Below are positions 8,870-19,053 of a stretch of DNA of 64,000 bases, one piece after another (position 1 is the first letter of the stretch; each line of letters opens with the position of its first letter). Origin of the DNA: Saprospiraceae bacterium (GTDB lineage: Bacteria > Bacteroidota > Bacteroidia > Chitinophagales > Saprospiraceae). Made by a program: the position numbers and the translations under genes. Location: contig JALHLK010000003.1 in assembly GCA_022844565.1 (NCBI GenBank), forward strand, positions 62,001 to 126,000, in the 5' to 3' direction. The notes below the pieces were generated by a model. That model had not been told where the DNA came from, made no database searches, and saw only the letters and a program-made list of their open reading frames with translations.

Positions 8870-9602
8870 GGTGTTGTATTATGCTATCCGAAAAAAGTTC
8901 ATACAATTTAGAAAGATGGCGATCAGATATAATATTTTGATGTCGTTGCATAGTGATTTTGTCACCTCTCACAGCTGGCCCGGTCTGAGTTAAATCTGGA
9001 GGATTTTGTAATATTTTTTCCATAGTAGCGCTTAAGATAGGCTTTAAGACTTCTTTATCGATTTGATATTTGTCTAAAAGGTCAAATGAAAGTACGGCCA
9101 AGTGATTTATAAAATTGTTGGTTAAAACAGCCGCAAGATGAACGATTAAGCGATTTTCATTGGTGCCAATGTGTACTTTATCACTTATTTGCATGGCCAA
9201 TCCTATTAATTTTTCTTGGGTATTTTCATTTGATCCTTGTACAAATATTGGAACTTTTTTCCATTCTATAGTCTTGCCCTTTATGATGGTTTGAAGTGGG
9301 TATATTACTCCAATATTTTTGTGAACCTCATTTTCAATAATTTCGATTGGAGTAGCACCTGAGCAATGCACTAAGATTGTATTTGGAGAGATATGGATTA
9401 ATGATTCTACTACAATCTGTAAAGCGTTGTCGTTTACTGCGAGTATTATTAGGTCTAGTTGATGGTTTACGATTTCCTTAATATTCTTTTCATAGGTTGC
9501 CTCCGGACTTCTTGCAAATAAAGCAACATTAAAATTAAGACTTGTCAATACTTTGTAGAAAGCATTCCCTAAATTTCCATTTCCTATTATGCCTATTCTC
9601 AT
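8856..9602 (-). CDS. Rossmann-like / DUF2520 protein
   Basis: A 248-residue two-domain protein. Residues 1-110 form an NAD(P)-binding Rossmann fold starting MRIGIIGNGNLGNAF with the GxGxxG pattern, then LIILAVND and VHCSGATP. The rest is the helical DUF2520 domain (HLAAVLTNNFINHL, GPAVRGDKITMQRH). It resembles 6-phosphogluconate dehydrogenase or ketopantoate reductase-like enzymes, but no substrate is established. It overlaps ccmF by 4 bases and the DCC gene by 14 bases, indicating tight translational coupling. Confidence 0.85.
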   Translation of the reverse strand: MRIGIIGNGNLGNAFYKVLTSLNFNVALFARSPEATYEKNIKEIVNHQLDLIILAVNDNALQIVVESLIHISPNTILVHCSGATPIEIIENEVHKNIGVIYPLQTIIKGKTIEWKKVPIFVQGSNENTQEKLIGLAMQISDKVHIGTNENRLIVHLAAVLTNNFINHLAVLSFDLLDKYQIDKEVLKPILSATMEKILQNPPDLTQTGPAVRGDKITMQRHQNIISDRHLSKLYELFSDSIIQHHEKK

Positions 9603-12412
9603 TCCGTTGCGACGGCCAAATTTGTTTTTTGTCGTAATTTATTTATCCAACCCCAGAGTAAACCTATCATCATCATTAAGCTTCCTGCCCAAAACATATT
9701 AATACCAGGGAAAACAGTAGCAGTTAATATAATATAATCTGACCTGGGAACATTTGTTGCAACTTGTACTGGTATTGACCCAATCTTCCGCTCATCTTTA
9801 GCAATTTTAAAGGTAAATGCTTCTTCTTGAGGATTTATATTACTAAGTCTTATGTGTAAACCGTTTGAAGCATTATAATCTTTAATACTCATTGGGCTTG
9901 AACCTCTTATCACATACAAAGGTTTTGATGTATAATTGCTACTTTCTCCTTTTACATCAAGAATAGCAGAAACGGCTATATCACCTTCTTGTTTCTCATA
10001 ATTTTTGGTGGCAGGCTCTTTGTCAAAACCTAGTAACTTTAGAGTATTACCCTTATACTCGAAGGTTTCACCTTGCTTTACAGTATAAAAATCGTACTTT
10101 AAGTTTTCTTCTTTACTCAGATATATATCTAAAATTTCTTCGTCTAATCGAATCCTAGTATTTTCTGATTCTATTTTAGCCGGGTAAGAATAAATCAAAG
10201 ATCCTTCTAATCCAATGGCGGCTATCTCTTCACGAATAAATTCATTTTCTAAACTGAATAGTTGTAGTGTGGCCTGCACTCCAAAATCATGTTTATCATG
10301 CTTGTATTCTGGGTGTGTTGGGACATTGTTTAAATCTGTTATTACAATTTTGTGTATATCTGTAGTAATGGTATCTCCTAATTTTACATTGTACTTTGTG
10401 AATTTGATGGAGTCTTCCATTTCTTTCATTAAATCATTATCTGTTAAATGAGGAGGTAGGTTGGTAAGACAAGAAAATACATCTTTAGTGAAATAATGTC
10501 TTGTATCTGGATTAAAGGCAGCTAATTTTGTAAAATCATTAGAGTATTGCGCGGTAGGCCTAAGAATAAAAGAATCAAGAACATTCAAATCTTGATCAAT
10601 TTTGGTAAACTTAATGTCATAATATCTCATCTTATCAATGAGTGTGTCAGACATATACGTAATGTAGTGGCCTCGCACAATGAGGGGCTTACCCTTGAAA
10701 AGTTGAACGTTTTCTTCCGCTAGTTGATCATTTTCAAATAAACCTCGCGACACAAATGGATTGTTAAGATAATACTTGTTTAAGCCCGTAGTTATCGTTC
10801 CAAGTATCATTAACCCAAAACCCGCATGCGCTATGGCTGTTGTGACCATTTTACGATTCACTTTTAAGGTTTGTATGAAATAATGAATATTTGAAGATAT
10901 CACAAACAGTCCGGTATAGGCAAGAACAACAAATTGCCATCCTGGTAGTGTATAAATTTTAGAAAAAACAAAAGTTAAAATCGTTGCAGATAAAAGATGA
11001 AATCCGATAATGTAGAAAAAATTCTTTGGAGACTTTTCTTTTCGATAAAGTAAGAAGACCGTCAATCCAGCAAACAAACTAACAAATATAGCAATCCAAA
11101 GTTGGTACTTATTGTAATGAGCTATTGGGTCTTTTAAAACATTGCCAACAAAATCTGGGTCAAATGCTTTTACTATAGAATTAAATACAGGGAGTGAAGA
11201 TGATGCTGTAATTAGAGTACCTGAAAATATTAAGACCAAACTTCCAACGAACATCCAAAATTCGCGACTTTGAAAGGGTTCTTCTTTTATTGGACTTGGA
11301 ATAGTCTTGTATCGAAGGCCATAAACAGTCAAAGCCGTAAATAAGAAAAACATGTTGAAACCAGCCAACTGCCATTCTAGACCCATCTCAGTAAATGCAT
11401 GTGCAGAAGTATCACCCAAAATACCAGATCTTGTCAAAGTGGTAGAATAAACGATCAGTACAAAACCCAAAAGATAAAATAAATAGGTAGGTCTAATCGC
11501 ATGTCCTGTATTGTTAGCGATAAGGTTAGTATGGATACCCGCTACGAGTACTATCCAAGGAACCAAAGAAGTGTTCTCTACAGGATCCCACGCCCAATAT
11601 CCACCAAACGAAAGTGCTTCATAAGCCCATAAACTTCCCATAAGAATACCTACACCTAATATACCCGCTGAAAAAAGTCCCCATTTCATACCTTGTTTTA
11701 ACCAAGTTTTGTCTTCCTTTAACCATAATCCTGCAAGCGCATAAGAAAAAGGCATTAACGTAGATGCAAAGCCCAAAAAAGTGGTCGGAGGGTGTATGAC
11801 ATTCCAATAGTTTTGTAATAATGGATTGAGTCCCCTGCCTTCTATAAGACTAAGGTAATCTGCGTTTGCAAATATCGGTGCTTCTGTCATTTCTCTGATT
11901 AGAACCATAGGATTTGAACCGATCTTTAGGTCATCAGTCCAAGGCAAATAGATACCAAGAATCATACTGGTTAGCCAAACTTCAACTAAAAGTATGATCG
12001 TTAAAACAGGAGCAAACCAGGTTTTGTCCGTAAAAAACACGACCATTCCTAGGATAATATGCCAAAACATCCATAGCATAAAGCTTCCTTCCTGCCCTTC
12101 CCAAAAGGCACTGAGGATGTATTTCATCGGCAGGTCATTCGACACGTGTTCAAAGACATAATTATACTCATAGTGCTTCTGAACCATAGCATAAAATATG
12201 AGACCGATCAGTGTTAAAATACTGATCGCATGTGTCCAAAACCCAATTTTACCTATTACCTTCCAAGATTGTTCTTCTTGCTTAATCTGTTGTTTTGTGG
12301 TTAAAAAGTACCCTATTGCACCCATTAACGCTCCTACAAAACCACATAATATCAATAACCGTGAAAGGTAACCTATCCAAAGTACCTCTCCTGAATAAAT
12401 TATTTCTCCCAT
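9599..12412 (-). CDS. ccmF: Cytochrome c maturation haem lyase subunit CcmF
   Basis: A 937-residue polytopic membrane protein of the CcmF/CcsA family. The periplasmic haem-handling WWD-type motif appears as GGYWAWDPVENTSL near residues 270-283. Upstream are SFMLWMFWHIILG and HPPTTFLGF; downstream come more membrane helices, a large periplasmic domain (about 540-890) and a terminal membrane helix ending GWINKLRQ. It takes haem from CcmE and attaches it to CxxCH motifs of apocytochromes. The length exceeds that of E. coli CcmF (about 650) mainly because of the periplasmic domain. It directly follows ccmE with no gap, and its stop overlaps the DUF2520 start by 4 bases. Confidence 0.92.
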   Translation of the reverse strand: MGEIIYSGEVLWIGYLSRLLILCGFVGALMGAIGYFLTTKQQIKQEEQSWKVIGKIGFWTHAISILTLIGLIFYAMVQKHYEYNYVFEHVSNDLPMKYILSAFWEGQEGSFMLWMFWHIILGMVVFFTDKTWFAPVLTIILLVEVWLTSMILGIYLPWTDDLKIGSNPMVLIREMTEAPIFANADYLSLIEGRGLNPLLQNYWNVIHPPTTFLGFASTLMPFSYALAGLWLKEDKTWLKQGMKWGLFSAGILGVGILMGSLWAYEALSFGGYWAWDPVENTSLVPWIVLVAGIHTNLIANNTGHAIRPTYLFYLLGFVLIVYSTTLTRSGILGDTSAHAFTEMGLEWQLAGFNMFFLFTALTVYGLRYKTIPSPIKEEPFQSREFWMFVGSLVLIFSGTLITASSSLPVFNSIVKAFDPDFVGNVLKDPIAHYNKYQLWIAIFVSLFAGLTVFLLYRKEKSPKNFFYIIGFHLLSATILTFVFSKIYTLPGWQFVVLAYTGLFVISSNIHYFIQTLKVNRKMVTTAIAHAGFGLMILGTITTGLNKYYLNNPFVSRGLFENDQLAEENVQLFKGKPLIVRGHYITYMSDTLIDKMRYYDIKFTKIDQDLNVLDSFILRPTAQYSNDFTKLAAFNPDTRHYFTKDVFSCLTNLPPHLTDNDLMKEMEDSIKFTKYNVKLGDTITTDIHKIVITDLNNVPTHPEYKHDKHDFGVQATLQLFSLENEFIREEIAAIGLEGSLIYSYPAKIESENTRIRLDEEILDIYLSKEENLKYDFYTVKQGETFEYKGNTLKLLGFDKEPATKNYEKQEGDIAVSAILDVKGESSNYTSKPLYVIRGSSPMSIKDYNASNGLHIRLSNINPQEEAFTFKIAKDERKIGSIPVQVATNVPRSDYIILTATVFPGINMFWAGSLMMMIGLLWGWINKLRQKTNLAVATE

Positions 12413-12805
12413 TTAGGATTGCGATTTTAATGCTATTTCTTCATTTTTATACTTAGACGGACACTTCATTAAGATTTCTGAAGCGACGAACGTGTCATCC
12501 ATCATTTTGCCTGTCAGCACGATTTGTTCTGACATTTCAAAACCTTGAGGTTTGGCCTTGAGAAGTTGTACTTTTTTTTCTGTACCATTTTGGTCTTTAA
12601 GATAAAAACTCATTTCATTTGGTGATACTTCAGGATCGTATTCAATAGGTTTATCTTTACTTAGAAGTCCTACTATTTTAATTTTATCATTTGCTTTTTC
12701 TGCCATTTTGAAGTCACCATAAGTACTCACATCTTTTGAGGCATTGATGAAAATTACGACTGATGTAATAATTAATACAAGTGCTATAATATATGATTTT
12801 TTCAT
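12413..12805 (-). CDS. ccmE: Haem chaperone CcmE, CxxxY type
   Basis: A 130-residue protein with an N-terminal membrane anchor (residues 5-20) and a periplasmic OB-fold (about 40-110). The haem-attachment position of classical CcmE (His in HxxxY) is replaced by Cys: CPSKY, Cys115 and Tyr119. A CxxxY-type CcmE is known from Desulfovibrio and archaea, where haem is bound through the Cys. The protein carries haem to CcmF, encoded immediately downstream without intergenic bases. It heads the operon, with a -7 box at 12858-12865. Confidence 0.9.
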   Translation of the reverse strand: MKKSYIIALVLIITSVVIFINASKDVSTYGDFKMAEKANDKIKIVGLLSKDKPIEYDPEVSPNEMSFYLKDQNGTEKKVQLLKAKPQGFEMSEQIVLTGKMMDDTFVASEILMKCPSKYKNEEIALKSQS

Positions 12806-12857
12806 GCTAAATATGATTGAAGAAGATTTTTAGTTTTTAATCAACAAATAATTTGCG

Positions 12858-12865
12858 CAAAGATA
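12858..12865 (-). promoter_or_regulatory. -7 box (TATCTTTG on minus strand) of the ccm operon
   Basis: On the minus strand the bases read TATCTTTG, matching TAnnTTTG, 53 bases before the ccmE start codon. No convincing -33 element was found. It would drive ccmE-ccmF-DUF2520-DCC. Confidence 0.55.
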
Positions 12866-12991
12866 CGATTTCTTTAATGTAACACTTTATTCTACGTCTT
12901 GTTTTGAATGATTTTAAATAAAGGTTAACTTGTATTTTTAGGTAAACGAGAATAAACTGAATAATATTAGGTTCATAGATTTTTAAAAATA

Positions 12992-12999
12992 TATATTTG
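12992..12999 (+). promoter_or_regulatory. -7 box (TATATTTG) of truC
   Basis: TATATTTG lies 23 bases before the truC ATG and fits TAnnTTTG. The predicted leader is only about 17 bases. Confidence 0.5.
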
Positions 13000-13022
13000 T
13001 TTTCGAAATAACTAGACCTTTC

Positions 13023-13730
13023 ATGTTAGATATCATTTATGAGGATGAATATTTAGTAGCTGTAAACAAACCATACGGATGGGTAGTCCATTGGTCAGAA
13101 CTCATACCCGAGGATGAAGAAAAGGTGGTTTTACAAAGACTTCGAGAGCAATTAGGAAAAAATGTTTATACTGTCCATAGACTAGATCGAAAAACAACTG
13201 GAGTCTTAATATTTGCATTAAGTAAAGCAATACAACGTGAATTGAATAGAGGTTTTGAAGAAAAAAGATACAAGAAGATTTATTGGGCGTTGGTACGAGG
13301 ACAGGTTCCTTCAGAAGGAGAAATCACTTCTTATCTTAAAAATCTTAAAGGCAAGGAGCAATTAGCCATAACAAGATATCAAAGATTATCATATAATACC
13401 ATTACACCCGAAAGTTACCCAAAATTTCCTAACCTTAATTATTCATTGGTTGAGTTGTACCCCCTTACTGGAAGAATGCACCAACTTAGAAAGCATATGA
13501 CCGACATTTTTCACCCTATCGTTGGTGACAGAGCTCATGGCAACAAGAAACAAGACACATTTTTTACGGAGCAGTTTGACTATACACAAATGGCTTTGCA
13601 TTCTAAAAGTATTTGTATACAACATCCTTTTACCGGATTAGACATAACGATCCATGCACCTTTGAGGGATGAGTTTAAGCGATTAATTCGTATTTGTGGG
13701 ATACGTTTAAACGGGATTAAGGAACTCTAA
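13023..13730 (+). CDS. truC: tRNA pseudouridine synthase TruC-like (RluA family)
   Basis: A 235-residue RluA-superfamily enzyme without an S4 domain. The catalytic motif HRLDRKTTG has the nucleophilic Asp at 55; the block LTGRMHQLRKHM is the second family signature. The size and the early motif position fit TruC, which isomerises U65 in tRNA, better than the larger RluD/RluC. Close paralogues with other targets cannot be excluded without alignment. It is a single gene on the plus strand, divergent from the ccm operon. Confidence 0.85.
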   Translation: MLDIIYEDEYLVAVNKPYGWVVHWSELIPEDEEKVVLQRLREQLGKNVYTVHRLDRKTTGVLIFALSKAIQRELNRGFEEKRYKKIYWALVRGQVPSEGEITSYLKNLKGKEQLAITRYQRLSYNTITPESYPKFPNLNYSLVELYPLTGRMHQLRKHMTDIFHPIVGDRAHGNKKQDTFFTEQFDYTQMALHSKSICIQHPFTGLDITIHAPLRDEFKRLIRICGIRLNGIKEL

Positions 13731-13899
13731 AGAAATAATATGTGGATTTTGAATGGTTTTTTTGTCTTTTTTTTATTGTTGTGAAATCGTAAGTATTTAA
13801 GACTATCTTCCAGATCACGACTCGCAAAAGACCAAAATTCCTTTTTCAATTTTGTACATTTTATATATGTTCAAAACTAAAGTAAGATGAAAACTCAAA

Positions 13900-14580
13900 T
13901 TAATTTGAAGAATCGTTTTTATTCTTTTTCTTTTTAAAATCACCTCTTTTCCAAGATTCGATAAATTGCTTCCAAGCAAAAACATCAAAAATACGTTGAG
14001 GCGCAATTTGTCCTGCAAAAGTTGCTCGATTTGCAGTCTGTCTAAATGTCATAGATGCTGCTTCACGGCCATCGGAAGGTACTCCATAGCGCATTTCTCT
14101 TAGGACATCTTGGGCCATATTTTTTCTTGCGGCTTCTCTTAACTCGTTGGTGATATCCATTGCTAGAAGATCTTGTTTGAAATGTTCTCTACTCGGCCAT
14201 GGATATATTACAACCTCAGGCAGTAGGATATTGTCAGTAGACATGATTTGTATCCAACTATAATAATCTCCTTTTAAGGTGTCGGGTATTGTGTATTCAA
14301 CGGTTTTAAAACCAATTCTACTAAATACGATTGTTTCTCCCTTAAGCGCTACAAAGGAGAAATATCCATCTATTTCAGAGGAGGCACCTCTACTCGTTCC
14401 TTTCACAGCAATAGTGGTATATGGTAACGGAAGAACATCCCCTCTTTCATCACTCGTAACCACTTTACCAGTAAACTGAATAGCTTCTCTACTATATGGA
14501 CTAATTTGAGCAATTCCCTTATTTATAAAAAGGAACGAAGACAATACCCAAAAAAACACTTTAATTTTATTCTTTCTCAT
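13900..14580 (-). CDS. Secreted protein with CarboxypepD_reg-like domain
   Basis: A protein of about 226 residues starting at the ATG at 14580 (MRKNKIKVFFWVL), which gives a clean signal peptide; the upstream in-frame ATG at 14655 would bury it. After the signal, residues about 35-115 form a carboxypeptidase-regulatory-like beta sandwich (FTGKVVTSDERGD, IDGYFSFVALKGETIVFSRIGFKTVEY), a domain common on Bacteroidota surface proteins and TonB receptors. The C-terminal half (LREMRYGVPSDGREAA, FDVFAWKQFIESW) and a lysine-rich end are also seen in conserved Bacteroidota proteins of unknown function. It has no operon partner. Confidence 0.75.
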   Translation of the reverse strand: MRKNKIKVFFWVLSSFLFINKGIAQISPYSREAIQFTGKVVTSDERGDVLPLPYTTIAVKGTSRGASSEIDGYFSFVALKGETIVFSRIGFKTVEYTIPDTLKGDYYSWIQIMSTDNILLPEVVIYPWPSREHFKQDLLAMDITNELREAARKNMAQDVLREMRYGVPSDGREAASMTFRQTANRATFAGQIAPQRIFDVFAWKQFIESWKRGDFKKKKNKNDSSN

Positions 14581-14672
14581 AGCGTCGTAAAAATATGATT
14601 TTATTTTGTAACGTGCAAGTATGATATAAGAATGATGAAATATGGTTATTAACATTAAATTAAATAAAACCT

Positions 14673-14919
14673 ATTAACCCAGATTGCGCATTAGACTTTT
14701 TTCGAAAGGAAATTAGGCAAAATAGTAGTGAAGCACATGAGCAGCGTAAAAAATTGATATCCGAAATATCAATTTAGCTGTGAACTAAAACCAACTGGAT
14801 TTTAGCTTCTCCTATTTTTTTGCAGCCTTAGCTGCATTGAGGACGGAAAATTGAGTACTGAAACTAATATGAAGCATAATTTTCTTGCAGTTAATTTCTA
14901 ATGCGCAATCTGGGATTAA
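14673..14919. mobile_element. MITE-like element, 18-bp perfect TIR and ATTAA target duplication
   Basis: Perfect 18-base inverted repeats lie at 14678-14695 and 14897-14914, bounding a 237-base body with no reading frame of note. Both sides carry the direct repeat ATTAA (14673-14677 and 14915-14919), the expected trace of a 5-bp target-site duplication. Internal hairpins occur, notably 14751-14760 paired with 14766-14775 and a small GCAGC/GCTGC hairpin. No transposase is encoded, so movement would need a transposase in trans. The transposase family cannot be named from the ends alone. Confidence 0.8.
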
Positions 14920-15418
14920 GGTCAGTAATTCGAACAAAACACGTAAGATGATTAATTGAGGGAAAAATTAAATTTATCTGTGTGTTGGACCTTTTGAATG
15001 TTTGTAACTATAATTTTTTTAATTTTTTTCATCCATGTACCTAGAGGAATTAAATTTTATTTAGCAAGTTATCTTAAATTACTGAATATAATTTAATGAA
15101 AATAATTAAATACCTGATAATCAATGGTGTAGATATTTTATTTACTTTATAAGTAAAAAAATAATAATTTATTCTTTTTTATAATATCTCTAATTTAATA
15201 GCTTTCAACTTGTTAGGTATTTTATCCACACAATGTGGAAAACTATGCTGATTTTTATTACAAGATTAAATTAAAAATAATCGTAATTTGTGTCATCAAT
15301 TGAACACAGCACATAATTGCATGAAAAATTGATGATTGGTCCAAAACTTGATTTAAGCAATTTATAAGGAGGGTTTTAAATATTAAAGAAATTTTTATAT
15401 ATCAATTTCTTTCAAAAA
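14920..15418. other. AT-rich spacer upstream of nrdB with operator-like palindrome
   Basis: No gene is seen. It contains a TTTACTT/AAGTAAA palindrome at 15141-15157 and the inverted DnaA boxes listed separately. The AT-richness and boxes would suit a regulated promoter region of the nrd operon. Confidence 0.5.
15222..15242. promoter_or_regulatory. Inverted pair of DnaA boxes upstream of nrdB
   Basis: TTATCCACA at 15222-15230 is a perfect consensus DnaA box; three bases later TGTGGAAAA (15234-15242) reads TTTTCCACA on the other strand, one mismatch from consensus. DnaA boxes are known to regulate nrdAB in E. coli, and this pair sits about 200 bases before the nrdB promoter. An NrdR operator is an alternative but the match to its consensus is poor. 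Confidence 0.55.
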
Positions 15419-15450
15419 TTTGTCTCCCTGACTTTGATGTTGTAATTTTG
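15419..15450 (+). promoter_or_regulatory. Promoter of nrdBA (TTTG-N20-TAATTTTG)
   Basis: TTTG at 15419-15422 and TAATTTTG at 15443-15450 are separated by 20 bases, a good match to the Bacteroidota housekeeping promoter. Predicted initiation is near 15457, giving a leader of about 63 bases before the ATG. Confidence 0.7.
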
Positions 15451-15519
15451 TTGCCCCATAAAAAAACATATATAAATAATTTAATTATAAACATTTACTA
15501 ACACATAATATAACAATCC

Positions 15520-16506
15520 ATGAGTGTCCAAACTAACACAATCGAACCAATCCTAGATGAAAATCCAGGGAGGTTCGTACTCTTTCCGATTGAGCATCAA
15601 GATATCTGGGACTACTACAAGTTACAACAAGCCTGCATTTGGACGGCAGAGGAGATCGATTTGTCTCAAGATACCAATGATTGGGAAAACAAACTCAACG
15701 ACGATGAAAAGCATTTTGTGAAACACGTGTTGGCCTTTTTTGCAGCTAGTGACGGTATAGTGAATGAGAACTTGGCTGAAAACATGGTAAGAGCAGTACA
15801 ATATACAGAGGCTAAGTTTTTCTATGGTTTTCAAATTATGATGGAAAATGTACACTCTGAAACATATTCTTTATTAATTGACACTTATATAAAAGACGAT
15901 AAGGAAAAGGATTATTTACTAAATGCGATTGATACAATACCGTGTGTTGGTAAAAAAGCAGATTGGGCTATAAAGTGGATTGAAAATGGTTCATTCCAAG
16001 AGCAATTGATTGCATTTGCTGCAGTAGAGGGTATCTTTTTCTCGGGATCTTTCTGTAGTATATTTTGGTTAAAAAAGAGAGGTTTGATGCCAGGTCTTAC
16101 TTTTTCTAATGAATTAATTTCAAGAGATGAGGGTATGCATTGCGACTTTGCTTGTCTTCTTTATAATAATCACATTGTTGGTAAATTGCCTAAGGAGACC
16201 GTTACGGCTATTATCGCAGAAGCAGTAGTTATAGAAAAAGAATTTGTGTCTGATGCTTTGCCCGTAGGATTAATTGGTATGAATGCTGATTTAATGTGTC
16301 AGTACATTGAATTTGTCGCTGACAGGTTGATAGCATCATTGGGATGTACCAAAATATACAATGTGGAAAACCCATTCCCATGGATGGATATGATATCAAT
16401 ACAAGGAAAAACTAACTTTTTTGAAAAAAGAGTAGGTGACTACCAAAAAGCTGGGGTCACCGTCGAAAAGGAAAAGCAAGTATTCTCTATGGATGAAGAC
16501 TTTTAA
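15520..16506 (+). CDS. nrdB: Class Ia ribonucleotide reductase beta subunit
   Basis: A 328-residue R2 protein that carries the di-iron site and tyrosyl radical. Ligands are visible: Asp47 in AEEIDLS, Glu109 and His112 in ENVHSETY with the radical Tyr116, a Glu in VEGIFFSG, and Glu/His in RDEGMH. The Y in the ExxHxxxY context identifies a tyrosyl-radical (Ia-like) enzyme, not a Phe-type Mn/Fe Ic enzyme. The C-terminus FSMDEDF is the alpha-binding tail. It resembles eukaryote-type R2 ([13 protein letters not shown]). nrdA follows 76 bases later, so the order is beta then alpha. Confidence 0.95.
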   Translation: MSVQTNTIEPILDENPGRFVLFPIEHQDIWDYYKLQQACIWTAEEIDLSQDTNDWENKLNDDEKHFVKHVLAFFAASDGIVNENLAENMVRAVQYTEAKFFYGFQIMMENVHSETYSLLIDTYIKDDKEKDYLLNAIDTIPCVGKKADWAIKWIENGSFQEQLIAFAAVEGIFFSGSFCSIFWLKKRGLMPGLTFSNELISRDEGMHCDFACLLYNNHIVGKLPKETVTAIIAEAVVIEKEFVSDALPVGLIGMNADLMCQYIEFVADRLIASLGCTKIYNVENPFPWMDMISIQGKTNFFEKRVGDYQKAGVTVEKEKQVFSMDEDF

Positions 16507-16582
16507 AATTAATACTCAATTATTCTAATAGCCGATACCAAACTATTTACAATTATTTAAAAACAACAAAAATCAAAGAATA

Positions 16583-19021
16583 ATGGAAGTAATTAAACGA
16601 ACAGGAAAAAGAGAGGCAGTAAGTTTTGATAAAATCACAGCTAGGGTTAAAAAACTATGCTATGGTCTTAATCAATCATTTGTTGATCCGATTGAAATCG
16701 CAAAAAAAGTAATACAAGGTATATATAATGGTGTACCAACCACAGAATTAGATAACCTTGCAGCGGAGACGGCAGCTTCACTTGCTGTTGTTCACCCTGA
16801 TTATGCATTATTAGCAGCACGGATTGCTGTAAGTAATTTGCACAAGAACACAGACAAATCTTTTTCCAATACAATGGAGGTTTTGTACAACTATGTCGAT
16901 CCTATAACCAATCAAATGGCAGGATTGATTAGTACGGAGACAATGGAATTTATCAGAAAGCATGCAGATCAATTGGATTCTTCTATTATTTATGATAGAG
17001 ATTATGATTTTGACTACTTTGGATTTAAAACATTAGAAAGATCATATCTCTTACGCACAGAGGGTAAGGTAATAGAAAGACCACAACATATGCTTATGAG
17101 GGCAAGTGTGGGAATACACGGTACGGATATTGATGCGGCAATTGAGACATACAATCTGATGTCTGAAAAATGGTTTATTCACGCTACACCAACACTCTTT
17201 AATGCGGGTACTCCTAAGCCTCAATTGAGTAGTTGTTTTCTTTTGAGTATGACTGAGGATAGTATATCAGGAATCTTTGAAACATTGACAAGATGTGCTA
17301 AAATATCGCAGTCTGCAGGTGGAATAGGCCTATCAATACACAACGTACGTGCCCAAGGCTCCTACATCAAAGGTACAGGAGGCACTTCTAACGGGATCAT
17401 TCCAATGTTAAAAGTATTTAATGATACGGCAAGGTATGTAGACCAAGGAGGTGGTAAAAGAAAAGGTGCTTTTGCAGTTTACCTAGAGCCATGGCATGCT
17501 GATATCGTCGATTTTCTTGACCTTAAGAAAAACACTGGTAAAGAAGAAATGCGAGCAAGAGACCTTTTTTATGCGATGTGGGTCCCGGATTTGTTTATGA
17601 AAAGAGTAAAAGAAGGCGGAAAATGGTCTTTATTCTGTCCTAATGAAGCTCCAGGTATGCACGAAGTATACGGTGAGGAGTTTGAAAAACTATACACTAA
17701 ATATGAAGCTCAAGGTCTTGCTAGGTCAGAAATGAATGCTCAAGAATTGTGGTTCAAAATATTAGATTCACAAATTGAAACAGGTACACCATATCTATTG
17801 TACAAAGATGCGGCTAATATGAAGTCAAATCAAAAGAATTTGGGGACGATAAAGTCTTCTAATCTTTGTACAGAGATCATGGAATACACTTCTAAAGATG
17901 AGGTTGCTGTTTGTAATCTTGCTTCACTATCATTGTCTCGCTACGTTGACCAAAGAACAAAGAAGTATGATTTCAAGAGATTGCATGACATCACTAGGGT
18001 TATTACTAGGAATTTAAATAAGGTAATCGATATCAATTACTATCCTATTGAAGAAGCACGTAACAGCAATATGCGTCACAGACCGATAGGAATTGGAGTC
18101 CAAGGATTAGCTGATGCATTTTTATTAATGAGAATGCCTTTTGATAGTCCTGAGGCAGCACAGTTAAATAAAGACATATTTGAAACAATTTATCACGCAG
18201 CTCTGACGGAGTCTATGGAAATAGCCAAGAAGGAAGGAGCTTATAAGACATTTAAAGGCTCTCCTGCCAGCAAAGGAATTCTACAATTTGATATGTGGAA
18301 TGTACAGCCTTCCGATAGATATAATTGGGACGAATTGAAAGCGCAGATCATCGAAAATGGTATTAGAAATAGTCTTCTATTAGCACCTATGCCTACAGCG
18401 AGTACTTCTCAAATATTAGGAAATAATGAATGTTTCGAGCCATATACATCTAATCTTTATACTCGAAGAACCCTTTCAGGTGAGTACATCGTAGTTAACA
18501 AACACTTGTTAAACGATTTGATCGAAAGAGGTATGTGGAATGAGGAAATGAAACAAATTTTGATGGCCAGTAATGGTAGTGTACAAAATATTGAAGGTTT
18601 ACCAAATGACATTAAGGATTTGTACAAAACAGCATATGAATTAAGCCAGAAAGCATTAATTGACATGGCAGCAGATAGAGGTGCATTTATATGTCAGAGT
18701 CAAAGTTTAAATCTTTTTGTAGAAAATGCAAATTATAGTAAGTTAAGTAGTATGCATTTCTATGGATGGCAGAAAGGATTAAAAACGGGATTATATTATT
18801 TAAGGTCAAAAGCTGCTGTAGATCCTATCAAATTTACGCTTAGCGCTAAGCATCAAAGAGTACAAGCGAACAAGGAAGTTGATAAACCTTTTTTGGAAGC
18901 TGTAGTTGCACCTCAGATTGAGGAAAGAGAAGTAATCGAATTGGAACCGATAAGTGTTGAAGATTTACCACAAGGTCAGGTGTGTTCGATGGAAGAAGGA
19001 TGCTTGATGTGTGGATCTTAA
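16583..19021 (+). CDS. nrdA: Class Ia ribonucleotide reductase alpha subunit
   Basis: An 812-residue catalytic subunit. Residues 1-95 form an ATP-cone ([16 protein letters not shown]), so the enzyme should be shut off by dATP. The barrel has the redox Cys in [11 protein letters not shown], the thiyl/active-site pair region SSNLCTEI with substrate residues, and [11 protein letters not shown]. The C-terminus [12 protein letters not shown] supplies the mobile cysteines that accept electrons from thioredoxin. It works with the NrdB encoded just upstream to reduce ribonucleoside diphosphates. A terminator follows at 19054-19083. Confidence 0.95.
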   Translation: MEVIKRTGKREAVSFDKITARVKKLCYGLNQSFVDPIEIAKKVIQGIYNGVPTTELDNLAAETAASLAVVHPDYALLAARIAVSNLHKNTDKSFSNTMEVLYNYVDPITNQMAGLISTETMEFIRKHADQLDSSIIYDRDYDFDYFGFKTLERSYLLRTEGKVIERPQHMLMRASVGIHGTDIDAAIETYNLMSEKWFIHATPTLFNAGTPKPQLSSCFLLSMTEDSISGIFETLTRCAKISQSAGGIGLSIHNVRAQGSYIKGTGGTSNGIIPMLKVFNDTARYVDQGGGKRKGAFAVYLEPWHADIVDFLDLKKNTGKEEMRARDLFYAMWVPDLFMKRVKEGGKWSLFCPNEAPGMHEVYGEEFEKLYTKYEAQGLARSEMNAQELWFKILDSQIETGTPYLLYKDAANMKSNQKNLGTIKSSNLCTEIMEYTSKDEVAVCNLASLSLSRYVDQRTKKYDFKRLHDITRVITRNLNKVIDINYYPIEEARNSNMRHRPIGIGVQGLADAFLLMRMPFDSPEAAQLNKDIFETIYHAALTESMEIAKKEGAYKTFKGSPASKGILQFDMWNVQPSDRYNWDELKAQIIENGIRNSLLLAPMPTASTSQILGNNECFEPYTSNLYTRRTLSGEYIVVNKHLLNDLIERGMWNEEMKQILMASNGSVQNIEGLPNDIKDLYKTAYELSQKALIDMAADRGAFICQSQSLNLFVENANYSKLSSMHFYGWQKGLKTGLYYLRSKAAVDPIKFTLSAKHQRVQANKEVDKPFLEAVVAPQIEEREVIELEPISVEDLPQGQVCSMEEGCLMCGS

Positions 19022-19053
19022 TTTTAAAATAAGGTAAAAATATAGCTGTAAAA

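Noticed and set aside
14920-15519. Chromosomal replication origin near the DnaA boxes
   Set aside because: Only one inverted pair of boxes is present, no dnaA/dnaN or other origin-flanking genes adjoin it, and the strand bias does not switch at this point. Regulation of nrdBA explains the boxes better.
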